NCBI GenBank assembly: GCA_002682825.1
Contig: NOKP01000001.1
Coordinates: 3,723,296-3,787,295 of the forward strand
Length of the DNA stretch: 64,000 bases
Direction: 5' to 3'
From: Neonectria sp. B-13
Taxonomy: Eukaryota; Ascomycota; Sordariomycetes; Hypocreales; Nectriaceae
The notes beneath the pieces are model-generated. The model had not been told where the DNA came from. It ran no database searches and worked only from the letters and a program-made list of their open reading frames with translations. This document shows, piece by piece, positions 33,034 to 43,979 of this stretch; within the stretch, counting starts at the first letter, position 1, and every line of letters starts with the position of its first letter. A program made the translations under genes and the position numbers.

Positions 33034-34092
33034 TTAATTATCCACCTCCATCTTATCGTCATTGCCCTCGGGTGGATCGACAACGACCCGGGGAGCGCTC
33101 TCCCCGTCCTCTCCAGCTCGCCGAGAAGATTCCGTATCTTCCATATCCACGTCCTCACCTGACTCGACCCTGTTTTCGTAATTTTGCGGCATCGGGGAGG
33201 CATCTCGGCTGGGAGCTTGACTGCCACTCCGGGACAGAGATCCCGCGGGGCCAGGCAGCGGTTTGAGTTGGTCCGGCCCGGGCGTGTCTCTTGAGGGTGT
33301 CCTTCCGCCGTGGGAAGCGTCTGGACGCGGTGTTCCGGCATCGCCGTCAGCCTTCAATTGGCTGTCTCCCTCAGGACGCGGCGTTGCGTTGCCGCTCGGC
33401 TCCCTCGGGGTTTGCCCAGTCTTGTCTGGCTCTGCATCGTCGTCGTCGCCCTCGTTCATGCCTTCTCGCCGGTCGACCTCTTCCTTCTCGTCACGAATCT
33501 GCCGTCTCAACATCATGCCCTCCTCCATGATCCTGTTGAACTGCTCCCTGCGCTCCCTCCATGTCTCGCTGTAGGTCTCGCTCTCGCGCTCCAACTCGCG
33601 GCATTCCTCCTCGAGCTTCGCGAGGTTGGTGATTTGGTCTTCTCGGGGACGGAGCAACCGGTTCGAGGTGATCTTCTCCGCCAACTCGTCAAACCTTTTG
33701 CGCTGGGAGAGGGTTGCCTGGGCGACTTCTAGCTGGTCGCGGAGCTGGGCGTTGTTTGCTCGGACGGCTTGGCACTCGGTCAAGATACGATGCTGGTCTG
33801 CCGTATAACGCTCTCGCTCTCGTGCGTTGCCGTGGTGGAGAAATTGTAGTCGCGTAATGGTGCTGTCGAAGGCAGCAAAGTCGAGGGTGAGGTCTTCTTT
33901 GAGTTGCTCGAGCTTGGATTTGGGTTGGGTGATCGGGTGGCCATTTTGAGCCTCGGGAGGCAGCGTCAGGGCTGAAAGAGCATTGAGGCGCTTAGTTATC
34001 CGTTTGAAGGGCTTCTCCTCGACGTTGAGGAGACGGGTTCTGTGCAGTTCGACCTCGCTCTCCTGGTCCAAGAGGTCCCATGCAGAAGTCAT
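33034..34092 (-). CDS. THO complex subunit 7 (Tho7/Mft1 family)
   Basis: THO/TREX complexes couple transcription to mRNP assembly and export. Single exon, 352 aa from ATG at 34092. The first 225 residues carry the Tho7 domain (PF05615): the opening MTSAWDLLDQESEVELHRTR, then LTLDFAAFDSTITRLQFLHH. A long coiled coil follows (about 100-225; ERERYTADQHRILTECQAVR, ANNAQLRDQLEVAQATLSQR). The C-terminal 125 residues are low-complexity, rich in Pro, Ser, Asp and Gly, with an acidic end (DVDMEDTESS). It is divergent from the CCCH zinc-finger gene over 417 bp, so two RNA-processing genes share a promoter region. Confidence 0.85.
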   Translation of the reverse strand: MTSAWDLLDQESEVELHRTRLLNVEEKPFKRITKRLNALSALTLPPEAQNGHPITQPKSKLEQLKEDLTLDFAAFDSTITRLQFLHHGNARERERYTADQHRILTECQAVRANNAQLRDQLEVAQATLSQRKRFDELAEKITSNRLLRPREDQITNLAKLEEECRELERESETYSETWRERREQFNRIMEEGMMLRRQIRDEKEEVDRREGMNEGDDDDAEPDKTGQTPREPSGNATPRPEGDSQLKADGDAGTPRPDASHGGRTPSRDTPGPDQLKPLPGPAGSLSRSGSQAPSRDASPMPQNYENRVESGEDVDMEDTESSRRAGEDGESAPRVVVDPPEGNDDKMEVDN

Positions 34093-34509
34093 GGTGCCGA
34101 GCCGCCGTCGGCCGTGTGAGCCAGCTGGGGAAGTACCTCGACGGTGGAGAATCGCCGCTGAGCAAGTGGAGCGGCTTGAGAGATGTACTGCGGACGTGGA
34201 TGACGGCGGACGCGCTGATGTTCGCAGGTGTTCGGATGCAAGGTCCCTGAAGCTCGGCAGCTCAGCCTTGCGACAGACTGGCTTGGGCGTGGTAGATTCT
34301 CAGCCAATCAGAGCTATGAGAATGGTGACTAATGGAATCATCTCGATGCATGACGCTGCCGCCGCCAGCCGCCCACGCGCTCTTCAAGGCGCATCCCACT
34401 CCCGCATCTTCCTTCGTTTTTCAACACTACAAACAAACCACGAAACAAACACGACATACGACCAAACGAATCACGTCCTATCCGAATCGCATCAGCAGAA
34501 TCCGTCAAA
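34093..34509. promoter_or_regulatory. Divergent promoter THO7 / CCCH zinc-finger gene
   Basis: 417 bp between divergent start codons. No other gene and no strong motif seen. The leader of the zinc-finger gene (34420-34509) is A/C-rich with CAAACA repeats. Confidence 0.45.
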
Positions 34510-36068
34510 ATGTCCGAAGAAGAAAAGGAGCTTCTTGCTCGCATCGGCCAACTCGCCGGTTTGTACCCTTCGTCCTTCGCATGATGAAAACTTAATGCTA
34601 ACCTCGCGCCAGGTCAAATTAATCGACATAAGAATCAACAGACCGCACCACGCCCTGTGGAAAGTCATCACCCGGGCTATAATCGCCGTATGTTTTCTCT
34701 CGCAATCTTCAGTGTCTTTGCCGTACTAACCTTACTTTAGATAATACCTACCGCCATGTGAACGCCCCGTACCCGTCCCGAGGATCACGAGGACTTAGGG
34801 GCGGACGAACGCCAGCTCACCACCATCGTACATTAAACCTTAATGCTGCGGGAGGTTCGACCAACTCTGGATCTTCTAGGAATGGGTCGGAAACACCGCC
34901 AGGCTGGGTGGCCAGGAACGACCGCCATCGCCAACTCATCAACGCGAACGTCTATGAGAAGGAGAGCCAGAACCGAACAAAGGCGATTGAGGAAACACGA
35001 CAGCGGAAGTTGAACGGCCACCGATACCGCGAGAAGACGCAGTTCAAAGAATTTCTGAAGCACCAAGCTGTGGCTTCAAATACCCCCACTAATCCTGCAG
35101 GCAGAAACGAGATCGTGATTGAGGGCATACAATTTTGCGTCGTAGAGGGAGGCAAAAAACTCGTCAAGGTTTCTGGTGCGTACCAGCCTCAGCAAATACG
35201 TGATTGCCGGAATACCTTACATGACACAGATCCCCTCAACTCGTCGTTGCACACCCCAAAGAACGCCGTGATCGCTGGCGTCAAGTTTCACCGGACCAAG
35301 ACAGGAAACCTGGTTGCCAACAGAATTGTCAACGAACAGCGGTATGTAAAACCGTCCGAAACGATCAAGTTGCTAACTGCCCCTAGGCGATCCGGCGTGG
35401 TCAAGAAGGTCGACGAGCCTTGCAAGATATTTTCAACGACTGGTAATTTCTCTTTCCATGATTGGAGCCACGCCACCACGGACGAGCTGGACGAACCCGG
35501 TTCGGGATGGAACGATACTAACACCTCCTCTTTAGGTTCTTGCCCGAAAGGCCCCCGATGTCGTTATATGCACGACCCTAACAAGGTGGCGCTGTGCAAA
35601 GAATATCTGAAAGAAGGAAACTGCGCAAACGGCGAGTCTTGCGACCTTTCCCATGATGTTACTCCCGAGCGAGTCCCGAACTGTGTGCACTTTGCCAAAG
35701 GGTATTGCACCAAACCTGATTGCCCCTATACTCACTCCAAAGCTTCCTCAGGCGCACCCGTATGCCGAGCATTTGGGTTCAACGGGTATTGTGAAAAGGG
35801 GGCAGACTGCACCGAACGCCATGTGTTTGAATGCCCCGACTTTAGCAATACCGGCAGCTGTAAGGTCAAGGGGTGTAAACTCCTTCATCGCGAGAGGGCA
35901 AGCGTCCTTCGGAACCAAGCCAAGACGGACGAGACCATGGAAGACGTCTCGAGTGAGGATGAGGCGGCCGATTCCGATGACGTAGACTCCGACGAGGTGG
36001 CCGAGTTTATTGACGCAGACTCTGATGGCTCAGACTTTGAAGACCACAAGGACTTCATTTCCCTCTGA
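34510..36068 (+). CDS. Five-finger CCCH zinc-finger protein (ZC3H3/Red5-like)
   Basis: Exons inferred: 34510-34558, 34613-34687, 34741-35341, 35387-35442, 35536-36068; 437 aa. It begins MSEEEKELLARIGQLAG, has a basic and His-rich middle, then five consecutive C-x7/8-C-x4/5-C-x3-H fingers. These start PCKIFSTTGSCPKG, ALCKEYLKEGNC, PNCVHFAKGYC, PVCRAFGFNGYC and FECPDFSNTGSC. A Ser/Asp/Glu tail ends the protein. Five clustered fingers of this kind mark the ZC3H3 family; its fission-yeast relative Red5 acts with the nuclear exosome adaptor in RNA elimination, which I infer rather than see. Introns 3 (45 bp) and 4 (93 bp, with a perfect TACTAAC) are stop-free multiples of three, so the frame stays open without splicing. 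Intron 4 interrupts finger 1 between its first two cysteines and must be removed to build it. Confidence 0.85.
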
Positions 36069-37312
36069 GTCGTCATTGTGACCCACCGCCCCCGGTGGTG
36101 GAATTGAACCCGATCTCAACGGAGAGGGATTTGATTCGTTTCTCAAGCACACCTTGAATATGGCGTTTACTATGAACATACATGGAACAGCAACCATTTT
36201 GGTGGCCTGTTTCCATTCCATCTGGCGTTCAAGGGCATGGGACTGTCAAGGATATTTGTTTGAGATACCCCTCAACGTTGTGACGAAAGGAGAAGAAAAA
36301 CGAAGAGAGTACATGACCGAGAAGAAAGAGACGAGGAGAGAAGAGGAAAAAAAGAAGAAAGAAAAAGAAAAAGAAGAAAAAAGAAAAGAAAAAAGAAGAA
36401 AAGAATAGAAGAAGCGAAGAGGCAGAGAAATCCTAGGGAGGGAAACCATGCGTACCGAGTCAAGTAGATGATGTAGAAAATAACTGTTAGGTCAACGTAC
36501 TTTTAAGCACGCTTGCATTGCCACGAAATGTGATACCCAATTCGTGGTTCTATTTTGAGATGAGGTTTGGTGAAGGACCTCGGGAACTTCCACTGGCTTG
36601 CTGTTCGCCGAAGAATGGAACCAGTGGTGGGGGCGCTGAAGGTGCTAAAGCGTCAGCGGCGTGCAGTGGAGGGGCAACTTCGTCCGCTCTCTAGAGCTCC
36701 AACGAAGGGGACCAAGCGCTAAGACGCGCCGCAACAGGCCAGGCCACCTTATCCTTGACGCAAACGTCCCAGCGTGAGTTGAAGAGAGAGAGAGAGAGGG
36801 GCGCTCCACCACTAACAACCACCACCACCACTTTCAACAACCACCATCGCGGCGACAACCTGACGATCCAACCCCTGCTGCTCCAGAGCCCTCCTCTCAT
36901 CTCGCTCCCGCCATCTCCAGCGCCCGATCCTGGTGTCATTTCGGGCTTTGTTGTTCGACCGGTCCCCTCTAGCAGGAGCCTATGCCCTCTGTCTTTGTCC
37001 CCGACAAGTGCATCCTCGTGTATGTACCATCCATGTAGGACTACTATGCTATGACCAAGCTGACTGACGCTGCCGCAGCCTCGACTCAGCCCCAGCCCTG
37101 TGCAGTTCGGAGGAGACGCCTTCGGGATTCGAATCCGCCTTCCCCTTTCCGAGCTGAGGGACGACGAAGAGATCCTTCCTAGCTTCTTCAATTACTGCTT
37201 TGTTCATCACCCGATACTTGCGAGGCCACCGACGCATTCTCTACTTTGGTCGACCAAACCCCACCAAGCCGCCCATCGAGAGTTCGAGACATCGAAGACA
37301 CCGACGCCAAAC
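36069..37312. other. Intergenic region: polypurine tract and leader of Sel1-repeat gene
   Basis: About 1.2 kb. A long purine-only-type stretch lies at 36287-36415. A (GA)n run at about 36784-36800 and ACC repeats near 36820 belong to the next gene's promoter or leader. A possible 5'-UTR intron runs from a GTATGT donor near 37019 to a GCCGCAG acceptor at 37078. No gene recognised. Confidence 0.5.
36287..36415. repeat. Polypurine GA-rich tract
   Basis: About 130 bp of almost only A and G on the plus strand, with GAAGAAAAAGAAAA-type units, downstream of the CCCH gene. Such tracts can form triplex DNA. No coding sense is evident on either strand. Confidence 0.8.
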
Positions 37313-39463
37313 ATGGGCCTACGCGACTTCCTCAAGAAAAAAGACGAGCTGGATCATGGCGCGCCCGCCGACCCAGCTACCGTCGACAGGCTCAACGCGC
37401 CCGAGTTCACCTTCATTCGCTCCGACACGACGACGCAGGAGGTGATACATCCGCCTAGTTTTAGAAACGACAACCGTAGCCTGCTCTCTCCCAAGGAGCC
37501 CAGCAAGGCCCGCCGCAGCCTTGACGTATTCCGCTCCGGCCGCTCACGCAGCGCCTCTGTCTCGTCCCAAGGGAGCCACAACTCAAACCCACCAAAGGAG
37601 AAGGATAAAGAGAGCAGCCGCCGACTGTCGCACCGCCTCCACCTCAGCAAGGCGCCGGAGTCGTCCGAAAGCGTCCCCGCCAACCTCCCCGCCATCGTCA
37701 CCCCGGTCAACCCCGAGGACAAAGATGCCAAAGATGCCGCCGAGTTGCAGTGGGAGAAGCGCGCGACCATGCTGGCGAGCCAGAACGACGCGGCACGGAG
37801 CATGCCCGAGTCGCCAGTGCCCACGGAGCGCGTCGCACGCATGGCGCCCGACCTGCAGGGGCAACAACCGCGGAAGAGGAGTCCCTCGGTTGGGCCAGTT
37901 TCGTCCAAGACAATTGACGAAGATATTCAGGAGGCTATTCGTCTGCACGAGGAGGGAGACCTGGAGAGGTCAACCCGCATGTTTGGGAAACTGGCGGACC
38001 CACGGGGTGCCAATAATCCGCTGAGTCAAGTCCTATATGGGCTCGCCTTGAGGTATGTGGTGATGAATGTCTCGGATAGTCGCTGCCCCTCCCCTCACGC
38101 CGGCCTCGGCAGTTGGTGGATGAGCTTAATAGCTGCCGGGGCTGTGCGGTGCAAGTCGGAGCACCCCCTCTCCTCAACCTACCCAGATATCGGGTGGTGT
38201 CAGGCAACGCCTCATTCACAGGAGAACCATGTCAAGATGCTGACTAGACGCCCTGCGGTCATATAGGCACGGATGGGGTTGTGCGCCTGATCCAGCCGGC
38301 GCTGTCAACTATCTGTCGGCAGCAGCCTCAAACTCGGCATCGATTGAGCAAATGGCTCTGCAGGCCGGCATGAAGAAGGGCGGAGCTGCCAAGGGAGAGC
38401 TGGTCCTGGCCATTTTCGAGCTGGCCAACTGCTTCCGCCATGGCTGGGGCATCCCCAAGGATCCATATGCCGCTAAGCAGGTAAGTCGATGCCTCCCCGA
38501 GCCTTCACGCAGTCGCAGACGCAGGGGCATATCAAGTCAAGGCGAATCTGGAACAATCGAGGCGTGCTAACCGAAGGTTCTGCACGGATAGTATTATGAG
38601 ACTGCGGCGAACTTGGGAGATACAGGTGAGTTATTGGATGTGTAACATCAAGGCGACGTGCTGCTGACCTTTGGGGACAGACGCCATGAACGAGATTGGG
38701 TGGTGCTACCTGGAGGGCTTCGGATGCAAGAAAGACAAGGTATGTATGTCAGCAATAGTCTCCCCGGGCATGTCCCTGGTGGTGCGAGTCCTGCCCAGTC
38801 ATGAATGCATCATCAGCCGCGATGTGATGGATGCTCGGCGAGTTTCGTTACGAAGCGAGGCCCGCGAGGCCGTCAGGCTGCCCGGTCATAGGAGAACCCC
38901 TCGATGCCCAACGCTTAAGCATTGGCTGGCTTGGAGGGAGGTTCTCGCAAATGAGCGACGTCGTTCCCTCTCGCGGTTGACTGTACCCCCCACACACTGC
39001 CACTGCCCCCTCCTTGGATCCGTCACATGAGGCTGATATCCTGCCCCCCGTTCGTACAGTTCGCATCAGCCCGGTACTATCAACTGGCTGAGAAGGCCGG
39101 GAACAAAACGCTAGGGAATTCTTGGTAAGTCCAGAAGACTGCTGCGCTGTCATCCCCCCTCGCGAGCTATTGGAGCGGATCAGGGCCGCGGCCGCCCGTC
39201 TCGGATGACCTGAGCATCGAGGGCTTCATAGGCTCTCCCGTTCTCCCGTTCTCCCGCATCCCGCATCCCGCATCCCGGCGTCGCCCTGACGTTGGTGCGA
39301 GGCACACGGGACGGATGGTCCGATTTCCAATGTTCAAGCACACATCTCTCGGTCTGCAATTGGCGAGACTGGATGAGCAAACGCTAACCCAATGATTCCG
39401 CACAGGATCTGGAAGGATAAGTACAACCCGCCAGGCGAGGGCAGCAGCGCCAGCCGCAAGTAG
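37313..39463 (+). CDS. Sel1-repeat protein, Nif1/Dsf2-like
   Basis: Six exons inferred: 37313-38052, 38267-38480, 38592-38625, 38681-38739, 39060-39124, 39406-39463; 389 aa. The start MGLRDFLKKKDELDHG heads a long disordered Ser/Arg/Pro-rich half (to about 205) with phosphorylation-prone motifs. The second half holds Sel1/TPR-like repeats: DEDIQEAIRLHEEGDLERST, GLALRHGWGCAPDPAGAVNY, ELANCFRHGWGIPKDPYAAK, then AMNEIGWCYLEGFGCKKDK and ASARYYQLAEKAGNKTLGNS. It ends DKYNPPGEGSSASRK. Disorder plus terminal Sel1 repeats matches the fungal group annotated as cell-cycle inhibitor Nif1 or Dsf2; function here is inference. Introns 1, 4 and 5 (214, 320 and 281 bp) are unusually long for this window, and introns 4-5 separate very short exons. 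Every junction keeps the frame. Confidence 0.82.
39232..39277. repeat. Short tandem repeats inside intron 5 of the Sel1 gene
   Basis: Three TTCTCCCG-like 8-mers run into three CATCCCG 7-mers, inside the 281-bp last intron of the Sel1-repeat gene. Confidence 0.75.
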
Positions 39464-40840
39464 TGCAACCCAACGCCTCGTGCCACGGAATCGAGAGTGG
39501 TAACTGGGCAATGCACGCACCATACATATATGCACGTGTGCTACTGGCTGGAAGGGGGCTCGATCTCGATCTCGATGGGGCAAAAATATATTTTGACGGT
39601 GCCCGCTTGAGGGGTTTGCCACGGGACTTTGGGGCCTTGCCTCTCAGCTAGGTGGCCAGATACCCGAACAGATACGGATGTAGGGGACTCTACGTAAGTG
39701 AGGTAGGAAGAAGCAGGTTCTCTGGGTGCACAAAACAGGTAAGGTCATGAGGATGGCACAGCACTGTTCAGCACTGTACCGTGCTGTAAGTAGTCCTGTG
39801 GCCCATGACACAAGTGTCTGGTTGTACGCGAGGTGGTAGCGCATAACATGGCAACATAGCAAGAGCAGAGCACGGAAGCTTGCATCAAGACCTAGCTAGA
39901 CTGCTAGTAGACTATCTATTCTCAGGTAATATTCAGCGGGGAAAGAGTTGGGCAATTTTGGGCTTGGTTGCAGATTTTGTTACGGCCTTTGCAACAACAA
40001 ATTACCATCCCTGACTACTCTCTTGTTTCCTCTCTTCGCTCTGCGCAAACAAAAGCCATTGTTCCGCCGAATCGAGATGTTCTCCTGCCGCCACTGCCCT
40101 TTTTGTCCTTGATGCCCAACCTGCCAACCCCATTTATTAGGCCACTTAACGGTTTTTCTGGGAGGGGGGGGGGAGGCGCGGCACGGGGGGCTGCAGCACG
40201 GGAGGTGATGAACCCTACAGTAGCAGTTGCTTCGTTGCATACAGATGGGCTGCTTGTCTGCGTGCTGCCGTAATAGAGTACATAGACCTAAGTACTACTT
40301 CGGAGCACAGCATCCATCCGCCGACTTGGGGGGGGGGACACGCGATGGCATGATGCCGAGATAGGCAATGGCCTTGGAACATCTCTCCTCATCCACATCC
40401 GAGGAGCATGAGATAAGCGTCATTCTCGATCTCGATGCTTACCCGAGGAATCCATGGATAAAGACGAAGACAACGACGACGACGACGATGATATAGCCTT
40501 CGACCGTGGACGTCACAAGGGCCCACTCCCCTTCCCTAAGGGCCTAGTCTAGGCGTCCTCGTCCCGTGGCCGGCCAGCGCGCTGCAAGTGCCAGAGCCAG
40601 AGAGCCCATCCACGAGGAATCCTGCAATGTCTAAGACATGAAACCAACCAACACGGGCTAGCAAAGCACCCAGCGAACCACCTAAACCACCTAAACCGCC
40701 CACCCGCCCCAACTCCTCCCAAGCCCCAGGCGTCGGGTAGTTCCCCTCCCTGATCCCTTGTCTCACTCGCCCTCCCTCCCACCACCACAAAACTCACCAC
40801 TTCCACTTCCACTGACAACTAACACCACTGGACCACTACC

Positions 40841-40900
40841 ACTAACACTAACACTAACACTAACACTAACACTGACACTAACACTACCTCTGCCACTACC
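40841..40900. repeat. (ACTAAC)n hexanucleotide array
   Basis: About eight copies of ACTAAC with a few changes (ACTGAC, ACTACC). It differs from the fungal telomere unit TTAGGG/CCCTAA, so it is a microsatellite rather than an interstitial telomere. Confidence 0.85.
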
Positions 40901-41443
40901 ACTAACACCGCCACTAACACCCTCCCTCCCCGCGCCGCGATTCACTCGCCTCTCCACTGTCGCGGCGGAGCCTGATGACGGCGTATTTGGCTCCGACTGA
41001 CCCAACGGCCGGGGGCGTTACTGGATCGCCGTCCACCCTTCACGCCCAACCCCAGTCACCGAGAGTCTTATCATCGAATCCTTCGGGGGCTTGGGACACC
41101 GAGCTGAGAACCGAACTATTCTCGGCATCAATCCCCGAGGCGCAGCTTAAACGAGTGCATGGCCGAGTGGCTTGACGAGTGGTAGACTTGGAGGAGCATC
41201 GTGTTTCGCTTTTGATAGCTCGTAAAGAGCCATCTATTCATTTCCTAACTGTCCACCACATAACTAATCTTCTCATAAATCATCAAAACAAATAAGTGCT
41301 TTGCAACCAACCAGGCCGCCTGGGGCTGGTTCTGCGTTGCTCAAGAATGTAATCAATACCAACAAATGCTTCATTGACATTTCATGCCATCATCATCATT
41401 GTCCATGTCGTCGTCGTCACCGGACGCGTGCATCGCTCTCCAT

Positions 41444-41490
41444 CTCATCCATCCATCCATCCATCCGTCCATCCCATCCGTCCATCCATT
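41444..41490. repeat. (CCAT)n array with CCGT variants
   Basis: About ten tetranucleotide units CCAT/CCGT. This is the same motif as in the VTC4 leader. Confidence 0.8.
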
Positions 41491-42085
41491 CCATGCCCAA
41501 ATCCCTTACCCTCCCGGATTCCTTTCCATCCAAAAACAAAAACATATCGCTCGCTTCCATTCATATGCACCAGAAAAATATCCCGTCATCATCCACGCTG
41601 ATTGGACTAAGGATCCCTGTAGAATCTGTGTGCTGCTGGATAGCGGCTCGTTCTGCTGCTGCTGCGCTGCTGCCGCTGCCGTCCACTGCCTACACCACCC
41701 GCCCCAAGTTCGCCAATAACCCAGAAAAATAACAGGTAGAAACCAGTAAGAGGTATTTGAGACAGGAAATTCCAAAATTGAAATCACACAAAACAATGCT
41801 CGCTCGCTTGCTAGATCCGTAAGGAAATCCAAAAAGAGACTCCAAAGTAGAAATCCAGAAGGAAAACGACAAAGAGAAGAAACCGTCCGTTTGGGTGCGT
41901 GAGCAACAGGTCTGGAGTGCGCGAGAGCGACGTCGGGTGTATGGCGACTCATCCCCCAGGAAAAGGTAGGAAATATGAAAAGCCGACTCAAGGAAAAAAT
42001 AAGGAGAAAAAAAAACACAAAGCAACCATTAGAACAAAGCCGTGAGACTCATCATCGTGACAAATTTTTTTCTTGCATCTTATCA

Positions 42086-43979
42086 TCATGCTCTTGCTTC
42101 GTTGCATTGCTGCTCGTTCTGCGCGCTGTTGCAGTCGGCCACCATTTTCGCGAATTTTCGCACAACATCATTAGGGATCTGGTCCCAGAGGAGGGAGCGT
42201 GTGTACACCTCGGCTGCGGGGTTCTGCTTGTCCGTGGTTCGCATCGCTGCGAGGGCATCCGCCAGGTTGCGGCGACCCTGGCTCGCCGTAGATCTCTCGG
42301 GGGCGTTTTGGAGGAACTCTTGCGAGCTGACGCCGTTGTACTGCGCCGCCGAAAGAGAGAATATCTGTTCGTTGGTCTGCTCCTGGGTTGGCCTCGTAAG
42401 AACGTCGCCGAGCTCAGAAAGCATCGATGGGGCAACGCCCTCCATGGCAATGTCGTTCATGGGGTTACCCCAGTTGGCAGCCCCGGAAGGTTGAGGAGCG
42501 GCAGCCTGCATCATGGCAGACTGCGAGTTGACGCCGGCTTCCTTGAGGACGTTGTCCAGCAGGGTGGCTGAGGCAGCCCTGACATCCTCAGAGACGCGAG
42601 GGATAGCGGGCGTCGAGCGGCTCGACAGAACAAATGCTCCGACGAGGAAGAGCATGAAGAGGAGGCCACCCTGGGCGGCAGGCTTCTCGCCGTCGGCGGC
42701 GTACTCCGACTTCTTGGTGGGGACCATGGCCATCTCCTGCTTAACCTCAGGCTCGACGGGGTACTCGTTGAGGAAGTTGGAAGTGTCCCAGGCACCACCC
42801 ATGCCCATGGTGTCCATCTCATCGTAGGCACCGGAGAAGGCGTTGGATCCAGGGTTAGCAGAGGGCACCGCGTTGCTCTCGAGGCGTTGGACGTGGTCAG
42901 TGAGGACCCCGACCTTCTTCCTCAGCTCGCCCGTCTCGATGGTGTGAGATCGGATCATCTCCTCCTTCTCGATGTTGAGGTTCTCAATGTAGTTGGTGTA
43001 AGACTGCTTCTCGATGAGGACCTGCTCAAGCTTGGCGCGGAGCTCAGCCATCTCCTCCTCCATATCGCCAATGATGGAGGTGAACTGCTTCTTCTCATCC
43101 TCCAGACGCTCAGTGTGCTGCTTCTTGCGCTGTCTCGAGTCAAGGCTATGGGGGTGTCAGCATCAAACAGTGAGTCATCCAGGCTAAGATGGGTACTTAC
43201 GCTGCTTGTCGGTTGCGTAGCAGTCGCTTCTGCTGCTTAAGCTCCTTGATCTCCTGCTCATCCGTCGACTGGGCGATGAGCTGGTCAATGTTGCTCAGGT
43301 TGCGCTCAGCGGGGATGTCGAAGCGGGCGTTCTTCTTGCGGATACCGTCACCTCGGCGCATGTCGTTGTGAGAGCGGATGGCAGGGCTGCTGGGGCGCAT
43401 CTTCTTGTTGGCAAGAGCCTGTTGCTGATTGGGAGACATCCAATCCTTGTGAGGGGAGGCCGGGATGGACTGGTTACCGCCAGGGAGAGCTGAGAACATG
43501 TTGCCGGGGTTGCTGAAAGGTGTCTGGCCTTGCATGGGCCTCTGGAAGATGGAAGCACTGGTGTCATATTCCGCCGGGACGTTATCGAAAGGCTGAAGGG
43601 GAGTGCATGAGCCGGAGCCGAGGGACCAGTTGCTCGCCGGGGCGGCGAAGGCGTTGGGTTGAGACTGATCGAGGCGAATGAAGGGGTTGTTGCTGTGCTG
43701 GTCCATGAAGGGGTTGTTGGAGGGTACCGACTGCATGTCGACTGACTGCCAGTCTTCCGTCTTGGGGGAGAATAGCGGGGGCCCGACGGCGAAGGACTCT
43801 CGGCGGCTGTCGGCCATGGGAGGAGATAGCTCGAGACCTGAGTCGATGCCGCTGTGGTCAAGGATGTTGTCGTCTAGGACGCTGTTGTCTTCTTCTTCGA
43901 AGAGTTTCTGAGCATGGGTGGTGTCCACGGTTAGAGGAGCGTTGCGATAGAATGGCTGCATGGGGAACGTTGAAGCCAT
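42086..43979 (-). CDS. bZIP transcription factor with hydrophobic segment
   Basis: Exons: 43979-43201 and 43145-42086; 55-bp intron; 612 aa. The N-terminal 240 residues are disordered, rich in Pro, Asn, Ser and Gln, with acidic patches. The basic region KRLLRNRQAALDSRQRKK fits N-x7-R of bZIP proteins and is split by the intron after RNRQAA. A long leucine zipper/coiled coil follows (about 275-350; EMAELRAKLEQVLIEKQSY, YIENLNIEKEEMIRSHTIE). Further on, residues 419-435 (GGLLFMLFLVGAFVLSS) form one hydrophobic stretch long enough for a short membrane span. The C-terminal 175 residues are Ala/Gln-rich and end CNSAQNEQQCNEARA. I cannot assign it to a named fungal bZIP. The hydrophobic segment suggests, but does not prove, membrane tethering as in ATF6/CREB3-type factors. 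Confidence 0.85.

Larger units (their letters stand above)
39464..42085. other. Gene-poor region with microsatellites and G-runs
   Basis: About 2.6 kb between the converging ends of the Sel1 gene and the bZIP gene. No gene recognised. It holds CTCGAT repeats (about 39560-39575), G-runs (about 40160-40190 and 40328-40337), a (GAC)n stretch (40472-40488), an ACTAAC hexamer array (40841-40900) and a CCAT array (41444-41490). The last 300 bp are A-rich on the plus strand and are probably the bZIP 3' region. Confidence 0.55.

Noticed and set aside
36085..36125. Reverse-strand GGTTCAATTCC, resembling a tRNA B box
   Set aside because: The surrounding bases do not form a T arm or acceptor stem, and no A box is present at the right distance; it is the 3' flank of the CCCH gene.
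37120..37140. GGATTCGAATCC palindrome, B-box-like
   Set aside because: No cloverleaf can be built around it; it is in the leader of the Sel1-repeat gene.
40841..40900. Interstitial telomere repeat
   Set aside because: The unit is ACTAAC, not CCCTAA/TTAGGG, and shows microsatellite-type variants.
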